Assembly (NCBI RefSeq): GCF_021347895.1
Contig: NC_067122.1
Coordinates: 9,599,983-9,663,982, forward strand
Reading direction: 5' to 3'
Origin: Acanthochromis polyacanthus
Lineage: Eukaryota; Chordata; Actinopteri; Pomacentridae
Length of the DNA: 64,000 bases
Below, piece after piece: positions 21,756 to 51,400 of this stretch (positions are counted from its first letter, which is position 1; each line of letters starts with the position of its first letter). Made by a program: the position numbers and the translations under genes. The notes under the pieces are model-generated. The model saw only the letters and a list, made by a program, of their open reading frames with translations, was not told the DNA's origin and did no database searches.

Positions 21756-23340
21756 TAACAGAAGCCTTAAAACTTGTGACCATGAGTCTTGATTTCACAT
21801 TTAGACCATCCATCTGAGTTCTTCTCAGACCTTCACCTGTGGGTTCTTTAGAAATCCTGAACAAACTTTGATTCTCTTCACTGAACAGTAAAGTTTGTGG
21901 AGATCAGAAGGTAACATTAGTTTGATCGATGCCTTCAACTACTAGTAGACTTTATCTGGAAAGCAGTTTTCTGAAATGAGTTCTTAGTAAATCTGTCCAC
22001 AATCAAACCAAGAACAAAAAAGAAAGAGGAAATGTTTGAAGAAACAACTTGATGTTTTCATTTGAGCCTAGAAAATGCTTTAAGACCTTTATCTGTTATT
22101 GCTCTTTTTGATCGTTTTATCGTCTCCTCTGTTTAATTTGATCTTCTCAGGTTTACTATTAAATGTATCGAGTGCTACTTTATATTATTGTATTTTAAAA
22201 TTTTGTTTTAATGTAGTTCGGATGATTAATATCTTTGATTTTGTAATTACTGAATAATTTTTCAAATTTAGAATGACATTGCTCCACAACATTGCTCACA
22301 GAAATGTCCTAGAGGCTTCGGTGTCTATCGATGAATTCAGGCACATGTCTTGTTAACACATGTACCCTTTGTTGTGATGGACAAATTGAGACTTTGTTAG
22401 CAAGTTGCAAAGTTTGCCACCTTGTCCTTGAAAGGCGCATCCAAGGTGTACCCAAAACAGGAATTCATTGCTTCCTGCAATGCAACAAAGCATTTGTGAA
22501 AGGGCTGAAGCTCTTCTGGTAACATATTCTGCAACATGTCTACGTTTTGCAGGAATCTAGAGCATTCGTTGCCCTCAAAGCACTGACCGTGGTACTCCTC
22601 TTTGATAATAAACAGTAATGCATTTCAACTCATACCACATTTAAGAATTGTTGCTTTAGTTTAAGGACTTTCAGGCAAGTATGTTCTGAAGTTTTTGTAT
22701 AGTATAAGCCTATATAGGGAATACTACCTGGCAGGTAATAAAGTGTGTAACACATTGTTATAATTATTAAGGTAGTTTAGGCTTTAGCTGCTTAAATATA
22801 ATACCAATGCAAGCACCTTTGCAAAGAAAAGTATAAGGATAAGTAACAAACCGTTCTTGTTTGAGGCAAATGGGTTTATGGTGTGATAAGTAAATTTACT
22901 AGTATTTGAATTTGCCTCAGATTTAGTTATCACAAATGTGCAATGGGGTCATCAACAATGACCATTTACTGATGTATCCTTTTTCAGTTTTGAAAGTACT
23001 ATATCACTTTTGGAAAGATATATGTGAAGTATTGTCTGACTTTTTCTTAGAGAAATGTGATAAATCTGCAGTGTGATATAACAAAATCGAAAAATTCAAT
23101 TTTTGCAACATTTTGCAAACCAATGATTTAGATCTTGGGCTCAAATTGAAGCCAAGAACATATACTAGAAGACTGCATTGACAGAATTTGTGGGCATTTT
23201 TTTTAACCCTGGACTTCATTCAAGGACACTGTGTACAGCTTTCCTATTGGGTTAAAGAGCAAAAAAAAACATGAAAAATTTGTAAAAGCTTTTACTTTGT
23301 AAAAGTGAGAGGTCAGTTGCAGCTTTCATTTTTTCTTACA
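21756..23340. other. Intergenic sequence, nothing recognised
   Basis: AT-rich sequence. The short open frames lack family resemblance and no repeat ends were identified. Confidence 0.5.
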
Positions 23341-23341
23341 A

Positions 23342-23431
23342 CTTTTCGGTGCCCCCCCCAGAATATCTGTTGTACCTCCCTGTGCCCCCAGCACCACCAC
23401 CACCACCAAAATTAATCTGGATCCGCCCCTG
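23342..23431 (-). mobile_element. Terminal fragment of a hAT-like DNA transposon
   Basis: The reverse complement starts CAGGGGCGGATCCAGATT, the terminus style of hAT (Tip100-like) elements. It is followed by a GGTGGTGGTGGTGG run. No matching opposite end was found nearby, so only a remnant is claimed. Confidence 0.45.
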
Positions 23432-25324
23432 ATTCTGACTACTATTCAAAGCTAAATTAATATTTCCATGTGCTAATGGACACAGGGAGACTAAGAGGCT
23501 CTGTCTACTTGTGATCACAGAATAATTATTTAGAATTTCCACAAAACAGGCCTTGACATCAATTCTGATTTCTCATGGGCACATAATAACCATCCTGCAA
23601 TGTAGTCTCTTATTTTAATATGAAGCTCTTAAAGCTTTTTATATCTGAAACTCATTTTTAAAAATTTCAGTTGTCATTTGTGAACATCCTACACGGTAAA
23701 GTGTCAGCAGTCTGTATCTATTAGTGAACAAAATGTCTAAACCAGTAATATTTACACAACATTCCCATAATAGAGATCCGTGTTTATTGACTCTTGCTGG
23801 TTGCCTCTTACCTATTAAACTCATTTCAACTTTATTGACATTGTACTTGTGTACAACAAAACACAGTTTTGTCAATCCAGATGAGTGCAACAAGTTAATC
23901 AAAACCTTTTTTTCCCTCAATTTTATTTCACCTCTGCTAGTTAGATGAAATCATTACATCAAATTCTGTAAATATTTTATTAAATCAAACCTCTCTTCTA
24001 ATAATAATAATGTGATTATCATCGTAATATTTAAAAAAAAAACTTTTAAATTATAACAGCATGCAACAATCCACCTTGTGGTAAAAGCCATGTTTTTTTT
24101 AAACACTTCAGTCATAAATGTAACGATTACGTTCAAAATGATGGTTTGACAGTACAAAAACTGCAAGATTTAAATCCATGTAGAGATGTAGCCACAGCGA
24201 ATGGCCATGCTGACCACTGATAAAAAATAACAACAAAAATAATAAAAACAACACACTTGCATCAGGAAACTGTAACTGCAGAGTTCAAGGACTTGGGGGG
24301 TAAACAGAGGAAAACAGATCGACTTTCATGTGGGGTTTTACATGGCCTTAAGAAATAAAAAACAGGCTTTATCCCTGCTTTCTTTTAATCAGTGACTCAC
24401 TCAGACCTTGGAGATAAGCCAAAATGACACGTGCGTCCTCTCGGTGAGATGGACAGGTTTGTTAAGGCTTCAAGAATCTACCGTGACAGTCTCATGCCGT
24501 CTTAAGCATGTCAGCCACTGCGCCCGCTCTCCACCAGCATCCCATTCATCCCAGCCAAATGGGAACAAGAACAAAGCATGTTCTTTGGGGCTGCTTCTGC
24601 TCTTCTTGTTCAGTCCGCAGCCTCATAATGCTGGGCTTGTACCATGTCCCAATTCAGAAATAGCTGCTTGTTATCATCCCTCTGATCTTCTGAGGACCGC
24701 TGCACACTGATGGGACCCTATTTGATAAGTTCAGAAAAGGTGTGGGTGAAAAAAACAAGCAAGCTAATGATCTAGGAGAGATTTACAGGGAGTGGATTGT
24801 GGATTCAGAGTTTAACACTGATGAAACTGGGTTAACTGTTGTTTGAAAAGAAATTGCCGTTTGGAATTGGCAAGCGGGCTCCACACTGGTCATTATTTTC
24901 AACAGACTTTGCCAGCTGCATGTCCTACGATGGCTACATGACAGCTGATATTACAGGCCTAACAACAACATTATGTCAACAACCTATGGATAGCAAAGAT
25001 CTCCAGCTCTGGAGGTACGTACATCACATTTGTCCAGCTTACAGGGAAAAACAACACCGCTTCAATGTGTTTAAGAACACATTATGTACAGTCCATGGGC
25101 CACAAGTAACCTTGAAAGCGCACATGACTAATGATGTTCACTGAGGTAAATAAAATATTAACCACTGGCAAATATTTACAGACGAGTCCAGTGACCCACA
25201 GAGTGGCAGCAGTGGTTTCCAGACAACACGAGGATACGGTCCACATGTGTTTTCACATATAAAGACTTAAAAAAGTTTGTATGTTTTTGTAGTCAATGAA
25301 AATTGTTGACAGAGTCTTTTGGTA

Positions 25325-25367
<43 letters not shown>

Positions 25368-25540
25368 CAATATGACTTACTGGGAGGCATAAATCATATT
25401 AAAAAAACATATACCAACTGTTTTTAGAAATACATGAAAACCACGTGTTAAAAATAATCGTTTTCCATTTTCAGTCGTGAAACATTCTTTAGGTGCACCG
25501 AGATCATAGACAAAAATGTAAATGAGTTCTACATTTAGAC
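23432..25540. other. Intergenic sequence with a TA microsatellite
   Basis: AT-rich and without recognised genes. A dinucleotide TA run lies at about 25333-25363. Two ~100-codon open frames (24.4-25.1 kb) show no family resemblance. Confidence 0.5.
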
Positions 25541-25543
25541 ATA

Positions 25544-25911
25544 CACTACCGTTCAAAAATTTGGGGTCACTTAGAAATGTCTTTATTGTTGAAAGAAAAG
25601 CATTTTTTTTTCAACGAAGATAACATTAAATTAATCAGAAATACAGTCCAGACATTGCTAATGTAGTAAATGACTGTTCTAGCTGGAAACGGCAGATTTT
25701 TAATGGAATATCTCCACAGAGGTACAGAGGAACATTTCCAGCAACCATCACTGCTGTGTTCTAATGCTACATTGTGTTAGCTAATGGTGTTGAAAGGCTC
25801 ACTGATGATAAGAAAGCCATTGTGCAATTATTTGAGCACATGAATAAAAGCTTGTATTTTGATGGAAAACATGAAACTGTCTGGGTGGCCCCAAAATGTT
25901 GAACAGAAATG
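25544..25911 (+). mobile_element. Tc1-like MITE
   Basis: The left end CACTACCGTTCAAAAATTTG is matched by a decayed inverted right end (CCCCAAAATGTTGAAC). TA lies at both flanks (25542-25543 and 25912-25913). The terminal and internal wording is that of a non-autonomous Tc1-like family very common in fish. There is no transposase. Confidence 0.75.
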
Positions 25912-26070
25912 TATGCTAAATTAAATTTAAGGCAAGATAGAAAAGAACTGAAAAAGATAAGTCCATATCAGTGTTGTTAGCCAGATGTTGTAATCTGCGA
26001 TGCCATTGTGTAGAGTCCACTCCTCTCAGTAAGACACTTATGTAACTGAGTTCAATTTGTTACATACATC

Positions 26071-28385
26071 CAGAGGCGTCACTAGGTTTGAAGGACAGGG
26101 GGTGCTTAGCCCCCAGGAGATGCACAGGATGTGAGCGAACATTTAATTTTACAGCTAACAAAAACTGAGAAATTACTTTTCCACATTAAGATTTAGATTT
26201 ATTCAGAGATACTTTACTGTGTAAATGTTTTACACCACAGTGGTCATGACTTTTGCTCACAACACAATAACTCAGAGCTGCCAAGTTGTGACCAGACCTC
26301 AGAGTGAGATTTGGTTTGTGCAGGATGCTGATGGGGGGTCTGGGGGCCCTCCCCCAGAAAATTTTGAAAATTACTGATCCTATTTCCTGCATTCTGGTAT
26401 ATTTTATGAGCATTTTGTTAAAATCTTATTATAGAGGGATAATAAAAAAACAACACTGAGCTAAAAAAAAAAGGCAAAAAAAAAAACTGCAACGGCAGGC
26501 AGTATTGAAAATAGTTCTACATGTAAAATATGGATGAAAGTTCTGTGGCTGGATGAGCACAACACATTTCAGCATTTTCCATAAATATGTGCATAACTGA
26601 AATAACTCCAGCAACCACTTGTAACATTTGTCTTGGAGGATTCTAATGCACAACAGCTTCAATTTGACTACTAAACAATAAAAAGTGCTTAAGCAAAAGC
26701 AAAACATCTGTATAACTTAAGTTATCCATTCACTGAACAGAATTACAATCAGACACTAAACTCTGTCCCACAGGAGCAGGGTGACATGAACTAAAATCAT
26801 GACTAAACCAGGTCTGACTTCACAGGAGCAGGGTGACATGGACTAAACACAGGACTAAATGAATGAATAACTTAACGATGCCCAAAAATAAAGACTGTCA
26901 ACTCAGAATAAATGGCACAATTGTAAACAGGAACAGGAAAAGAACAGGGAAAAATGAATTTTTGCGAGCCATGCTGTACTCCCTGGTGGCTTTTTTTTTG
27001 AAGCCTTGATGATCTCTGGGGTGGGTTCCCATTTATTGCAAGGCTCCAAACCAGCCATTTTAATAGTCATAATAGAGGAGAGTGTTCCCTCTAGAGCCAC
27101 AGTGTTCCTGGTCTTAGTCTTCTTCAGTCCAACCAGTGAAAACAGAGTCATATTAGGTCCAAAACTAGCAAAATTATTTATTTATTTATGTCATATATTT
27201 GGCTTATATATCTCTCTCTTGGCTATCTCCACTTTCCAATCATTACTCTAATAAATAAAAGCTCAAGTTAAATAAGTCTTATATGGTGCACCTGGACTGA
27301 AATGTTTCATATTTCATATTCATATCAAGTTCCATAAAAATCCAAGACTGTCTGCATCACAAATGACTCTCTCCTGTAAAATCCTTTAGACTCACCTTTC
27401 CAGTAGAGGTTTCTCCCCTCTCACTCTCTCTGCTCCTCTGCCCTGACTCCTACAGGTCAATAGGGGTGGAGTGATTATTATTATTATCATCATCATTATT
27501 CACATAATCATACGTGAATGAGCTCAGCTCCTGTTTTACTGTGTGTATCTGATGCTGGAGCTGATGCTCCAGAAGGAAGTCACCCCAAAGAAAAAAAAAA
27601 AAAAGAGTGCACACCTAACTCTATGAACAACCAGAACCTTCACAGTGCATTTCAGACTAACTAGCTAGCTAAGTAGCAGCGTTCTTTTAGAGCTGAAATG
27701 TCATTTTTGACCGCAGAACAACAAAGGTAAGACGTGCACAGAGATACAGCAGCGTCTCACGCTGCCTCCTTTACAGGGGGCTCTCTCCTACAGAGTGAAC
27801 AAGCCAGGTTTTTATTTGTCAAACAGGAAGCATTGGGTTCATTAATTACATGGGACTTTCTGCTGTTAGCTGGGGGGCTGGAGCTAACTTATTGTTACTA
27901 TCAGCAGTGATGAATACTTGCTCTCCTGAAAACATTTTGCATATCCATTCTTGTTCACGTTCTTCTCCTAATGCTGGTCTCGTCCGTTCTGTGTGCTCGT
28001 TGTGCTGCAGGTACCAGCAGCCTAGGTTGCAGGGAAAACGTGGACTGGATTTCAGTGATGTGGGCGTGCTCCATATGAACAAGTGGAATGGACTGCATAA
28101 CGACGCACCGACTCGGACTCTCTACCTTCCACTATGAAGTGAAGAGAAACTAAGATTTATGATCGTATCTAAGTTAAAATGACTGGTTATGTGATTATGT
28201 ATTTAAACTCATATTCTGGTCACATTATATGGAACTTTTTGGCACTTTTTTGTAAAAAAAAAACAAAAAAAAAAAAAACAAACAACTTTTTTAAAAAAAT
28301 AAATGAACATAAAATTATTTAGGGGGGCTTATGAATATTTTAGGGGGGCTGAAGCCCCCCTAAAATAGGCCTAGTGACGCCACTG
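26071..28385. mobile_element. hAT-type DNA transposon, non-autonomous, 2315 bp
   Basis: The left end is CAGAGGCGTCACTAGG; the right end, reverse-complemented, is CAGTGGCGTCACTAGG (one mismatch in 16). Perfect 8-bp direct repeats CATACATC flank it at 26063-26070 and 28386-28393. An 8-bp duplication with CAG...CTG ends is diagnostic of hAT. Sub-terminal GGGGGCTNAAGCCCCC-like stretches follow both ends. No transposase-length frame or DDE/BED motif is visible inside, so it is non-autonomous or heavily decayed. It ends about 440 bp before the tdo2 start codon. Confidence 0.85.
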
Positions 28386-28679
28386 CATACATCACAGACA
28401 TACATACACAGCAAACCCCTGAGTGTAAACACAGCGACCAAGATGGCAAAATGCAAACAGAGCTGATTACACAGCTGATTTCAACAAAGGTCGTGAGTGA
28501 TTCATGACACATTTAAAATCTTAAAACACTGAGGATATCTGATGTTTCTGTTAATCTGGTAATTTGCAGAAAAGTAGGATGTGTCAGTGTCATTTTTTTC
28601 ATTGGTATTTCTTTTGGCCGGTCACATAAAGTCCAGAAGGTAGTCCTCGGTAAAGATAAACAAAGACTCCAAGGGACAA

Positions 28680-28826
28680 ATAGAGGCGGGCCGGATGGTG
28701 AGTGTTTGCTCATGACTGATTGGACAAGATAAATCTTTAAAAACCTGTGTCGCGCTGACGACAATTTTAGTAAATAATAGTCGAGGAAGAAGATTACATC
28801 TGTGCTGCAACCGATTTGGATAAGTC
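28680..28826 (+). promoter_or_regulatory. tdo2: Candidate tdo2 proximal promoter and 5' leader
   Basis: Motifs read by eye: a GC box (GAGGCGGGCC, 28683-28692), a FOXA-type TGTTTGC (28703-28709), a reverse CCAAT box ATTGG (28719-28723) and a TATA-like TTTAAAAA (28736-28743). The order and spacing before the ATG at 28827 fit a compact liver-type promoter. Motif matches alone are weak evidence. Confidence 0.4.
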
Positions 28827-32924
<4,098 letters not shown>

Positions 32925-34140
32925 AGCACATCTCCATCATCTGTCCTGGCTTCCTTTCGCTGTAACAGATTTCACCAAAGTGGATCATTTGCACAGCTGA
33001 TAAGTTTTAGTGACAGATGCGCAGGTGAACTGCAAGCCATCAAAGGAGCACATTTTGTTGATGTTTCCATCTCATGCATGACATCCGGTCGATGCATCGA
33101 GAAAGCCTATGCACTGAAAAATTACAGTTAGTCTGAAATATAACCTATTTTACTCAAGATAAAGTTGAAGTTACATTTTTGGAGCAGGGCATTGTTTAAT
33201 TTGAAGATATATACCTTTTTTTTTTTTTTTAAAAAAAAAAAGGATGTTTGTTTAATAGGTAACACACAGAGAGGAAAAAATCCTGAATATGCTCAGAGGA
33301 GAGATTATTTTTCCTGATGGCTTTTCAGGATGTATTGGTATTCTGACATGTAAAAACAGAAAAATAACAAATGTAAAGTAATAAGTAAGTTTATACATTT
33401 TAATGTTTAGCTGGCACAAGAAATAAAAAAATAAAACAGCAGAATAAGTAGGGCTGCAGAGCCTGTTATGCAATGTCTGACAACAAATAAATCAAATAGC
33501 CATATTAGACTATTTTGCTTTTATCCTGACTGCGAGTCACGCAGTGCCGCAGATGGCTCCTTGATAAGAGCCGCTTGGATGTTTTCTCAATAAAATTGCA
33601 TAAATTAACTTAGACTGACCTGACAGAAAATGGATCAGTGAGAGCTGTGATCAAACCTTGCGCGCAGGGACAACGCTGATAGTGACGGAGGGTTTTGTCT
33701 TTCATGTCGGCATGGGGAAGGTGTCATAGCAGGAGCTGTTTCAGACGACCGAGATGTGGCTTAGATACATACAATGACAGCAAGCCTCAGTCCCATCAAT
33801 GTCAACATCTACAATAGAACCACATGCAAAGCAGAAATGTGACACTATAAAATATGAACCATAAAGCTTGTACATAGTATTAGTAATGTAGCTGTTCTGA
33901 CTATGTTTTGTATAGTATTATATACAGTATATGTAATTGTATGATGTATTTATGCAGTGATTACTGTGATCTCTGTATAGATAAATGTACAAGTTATATT
34001 ACTCACAGCATGTATCTACCTTGTGTATTATAATAGAATGCGTATTTTGTACAGTAAAACTATTCGTATTATTGCAGTTTTGCAGTGGTGTGTAAGTGTT
34101 TTATTGTTCTGTTTTAAATAAACATTTTCCAACAATTGAG
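32925..34140 (+). other. tdo2: tdo2 3' untranslated region (predicted)
   Basis: Follows the TAG stop. AATAAA-type signals occur near 33486, 33590 and 34117-34122. The last signal gives a long 3' UTR that would meet the end of the convergent cathepsin O gene. Confidence 0.45.
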
Positions 34141-34293
34141 GTGATTTATTTTGTTTCAGCAAATCGTTCACATTACAATAATGAAATACTATTTAAAGTG
34201 ACACTTGAAGGCAAACAGAGGAGTAATTTCATGTTTGACACACAGTCAAACACCCACATAGAATGGCTCAGATGGAAATTTAAAACAGCATTG

Positions 34294-47393
<13,100 letters not shown>

Positions 47394-48474
47394 TGGACGG
47401 AGAAATGTCGGCGAGAAACATCCACAGGTTCAAGCAGGAAGCGCAGATGTGGAGATGTTTGCGGAAAGGTGTTGAGCAACAACCTGCGGCACAGGCGCAG
47501 TGACCAGTAGGCGTTGCCCTGGAAACCGAAAGTAAAACAGAGTAAACAAACAAGAATTTAAATGCAGAAAATTAAATTCCATTTGTCGTTAATTCTGTTG
47601 TTTATTTTCCCAATTTTTACTGCCTCATAACACTATGTAGACTAGATAATAATAATAATAATAATAATAAACGTAATCTCAGTTTTGAAGAAATGCTACC
47701 TTAGCCAATGATATTCATCCAAAAGTGCTATAAAATCTGATATTACATTTGTTTGTAATAATTTTATTTGTTTGTTTTGTGTTAATTTTGATTTTGTAAT
47801 TCCATTTTCCTTCCATAGGAAATTAATCACCAGAAGTTAAAATCTATGCACTTTTCAACCAGTTTTATTCTAACTTATACCAAGGCAAGTCAGTGCTGTT
47901 CAAATGTATTTAAGACATTTAAAAAATATATTTTTAATCAAATTAATCTGGAATTTAACTATTTTACAATTTTACTGCCATTAGCTAAATATGCCAAGAT
48001 GCATCTATCATGCTTGTTTTTATCTCAGTTATTCATAATTAAATACAATGGCTTATACAATTTACATACAGAGAAGTATGTATACTTTTAGTACAATCAA
48101 GAATTACATTTATATATTTAGATTTCTGGTGAAGACATAATATTGTGTTTGACTCACACCATAGAAGGCTGTGAATCAAACAATGCACCAGCCCCCTTTT
48201 GTACTTTGAAAGGTTACGCAGCGTTTGTGACTGAACAGGTATGTAAGTTTGAAATTTATATAACTTGTGACCACCCACGCCCACACACAGTGTACAATAA
48301 CATTGCAGCAGGTTGCTTTCAGGCACAGTAGCAGCTGCACAGCATTTTTTCCAGCCTGTACTTTGTCAGGACCAGCGAACCAGTCAGTACACTGGGAGAA
48401 AAAGTAGGCTACTCTTGTGCTTTTTGCAGTGGCATCTGATCCTGCCTTCATCATAACTAAAGCTCTTCTGTAAC
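47394..48474. promoter_or_regulatory. Shared upstream region of ctso (-) and asb5 (+)
   Basis: 1.08 kb lies between the two divergent start codons. The ctso side (to about 47530) is CpG-richer than its surroundings. The middle is AT-rich with an AAT microsatellite (47646-47671). The asb5 side has an E-box CAGCTG at 48332-48337, about 140 bp before its ATG, which fits the known muscle expression of ASB5. Core promoters are inferred only. Confidence 0.4.
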
Positions 48475-51400
48475 ATGCCAGAGGAAATGTCAGACCCAAC
48501 AGCGGAACTCACCAACAAGCCCTTCGCAACCCAGTTGTCCAATGTTTACCTCAGCATCTTGGCACTGTTCTGCTTTAAACTCTTTGTTAAGATCTCTCTT
48601 AACTTGCTAACATACTTCTACATTGTCCGTGGGAACCGTAAAGAGGCTGCCAGGATATCAGCAGAGTTCTATGATTATGGTCAGCAACATGGTGAGTACC
48701 CAGTTAAAAACATGTTGTTTTTTTAGTGGTAGTGTGTTGTTTTAAAAGACTGCGTCATTTGAAGCATTTCTATATGTATGTATGATGAAAGCAGTCTCAT
48801 AACACAGCTGTGTTTACACAACCCACCCAGCAACACGTTGTACCTCTGCTACGTTAGGTAAGATATAAAATGTTAATAGGATCCTCTAAATTCAAATGAA
48901 AGTGCTCCACACTCACACACACACACACACACTCACAATTTCTGTGTTTACAAATGAGCTATAAATACTGCATTGCTAATCCAATGAGTATAAAAGACAT
49001 TAATAATATTCACATTAATACGTACTGTAGATATGAATGATAGCCTACTTTTCTTTCATTAGCTTAATAGCTACTTATAAATCCAGAACTGTACATTCAA
49101 TATTAAACGAAGACACTGTTGGCCCAGCAGCTCTTTTTCTCTAATGTATTAATAGAACACAGTCATGATATCCCCCCTCCTTCCTCCCCCACTCGTATCC
49201 TGCCCTAGTTTCCATTCCCAGCTATGCAGTGCACCCTCTCACACTCAGACAGCAACCAAAACAACACTCCACATTCTCAGGGACAGGCGGTTCGAAAGGC
49301 ACATTCTGGGGGAAGAGAGGCACGGCGACAGCATAATCTGTAGCTATCATTCAAAAGGATGTTTGATTTAAAGTGTACCCACTCTGTGGAATACTAATTA
49401 GCTGAGCTCGGGGTATTAGTCACGGTCCTGTAGATATGGTCTTCCTTGTTCTAAGAAATCTGTTTGATGTCTCTAGCTGCTTCTTTATGTCCGTATTTCA
49501 AATTAACGTCAGTCAAGGAAAATGGGCTGTATAAATAAAATAGCACAGATTTAATAGAAAACATTAGGGTGATTATTATCTCTATCCTATGAATAATACG
49601 GAGAAAGAGGATAATGATGATGATAACGTGTGGAATGCAGCTGCAGTTATTCTGGACATTGATTCAGGTGTGCTAAATAAGTTTTTTTCTTAAAATTTAC
49701 CTCAAAATGATTGCAGCCGGTTGCTAAAATTCACATGAATTTGTGATGTAAAGGGATGAATTTTAAATATAAACGTGTTCTGCTCTTTCTATTTCTGTAA
49801 GGGATTTAGAATAACAGAATCGAGTAAATAATAAATGTAGGTAGAAACAAGCACTGAATTCTTATTCCTGTCACAGGATCCTGGGCGGACCGCTCACCCC
49901 TCCACGATGCTGCGAGTCAGGGCCGCCTCCTGGCTCTGAGGACCCTCATTTTACAGGTGAAGAGAACACAATCCCCTAAGAGCGTAATGTGCATCCCCTT
50001 ACCTGCAAATGTGGAAGCTGTTGTTCTCATCTCTGGTGTCATTAAATTAGGTTCAGAACCTTTGTAGATTCCCAGTCAGATAAAGAGATGGGGGTGTGGA
50101 TAAGACTCAGCCGTTCCTGTAAAGTTATCTGCACCTCCTATTGCAGGCGATTTATTAAATTTGTATAGCATTACTAGCAGGGTCAAGGCTACAATGTGGC
50201 ATACATTCTGAATGTACCAAGAATAACACAGTATGTCCAGATTAATTATTGATGACTTTGTGGATAATGATGTTGCACCTCATTGGTTGCTTATAATGTT
50301 TGTGATCCAACTGGCAAGGTACGGTTCCACAGTGTCGTATACACAGTATATTTTAAAGTGACAGGTTTATGATAATTCTCCTGTCTGGCTGCCAGTGATT
50401 TATACAGGCATGCACTACAGTCAGGTGGAAGTTTTAATAGGCAACAGAGCTGACTAAATGTTAAAATAAAATATCAATTCTGAACATCTACAAAGTTCTG
50501 CTTATTGTAAATCTTTTTTTTATGCACAGTGACTTACAGCATCCTCAAGTTTGTTTATTTGTCTTTAACCTCTTAAGACCTGCCATCCACATATGTGGAC
50601 ATGTTTTTGTTTTTTTTATTTTTTTTTTTCAAAAGGGCATATTGTTAATACTAAAAATACCACTAATATTATTAGTATTATCTCCTTCTACTACTACAAG
50701 TAATAATAGTAATAACAATGTAAATCTAGTAAAATATATATATATATATATATATATATAATGTAAATGTAATAAACATAATAATCAGATATTAGATATT
50801 ATCCAGTTATTATGTTTGTTGGTTACTCCTTATCCTAAGTAAGTAGAAAAAAACATAAAATGCAAATCAAACCAAAGCTCGGGTCTTAGGAGGTTAATGA
50901 AACTCGATGGAGATGCACACTCTTCCATCATGTACAGAATGTGGTTTGAGGAGGTATTGATTGATAGGATCTATTAAGAAAAGACATTCCCAAAGAGAAA
51001 CTGACAAGGAACACATCCAAACCGCGATCTCCACTTGCATTTTCAGCTTCCTACAGATGAAAGACCGTGCTACAAGAGAAGACAAGAAGACAAAGCCAAC
51101 AATTCCTTCTTCAAGTCAGACAATCGCATGACAAAGCCGTGATATCATTACAGGATTTCACAGGGTGATTTATTAGCTCTTTGCCAGCCTTCAAATGGAT
51201 CTGCACTTTAATTACCAGGCTTATTAATCTCTGTTGTTGAAAAGCGACTTTACACTGCAGTGGATCAGTCGGTTTTAAAAGAGGAGATAGGCTTTAGTGA
51301 TGTTCTTGCAATTCCTGGTCTTCACCAACAGAGGTTGACAGAGGTCATGGAATATTTAATGCCCCTTGAAATGCCTGTGCCCGTTTAACATCTGCGGCTG

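Noticed and set aside
24408..25144. Two ~100-codon plus-strand frames between repeats
   Set aside because: Mixed composition, no conserved motif, no splice context; consistent with chance.
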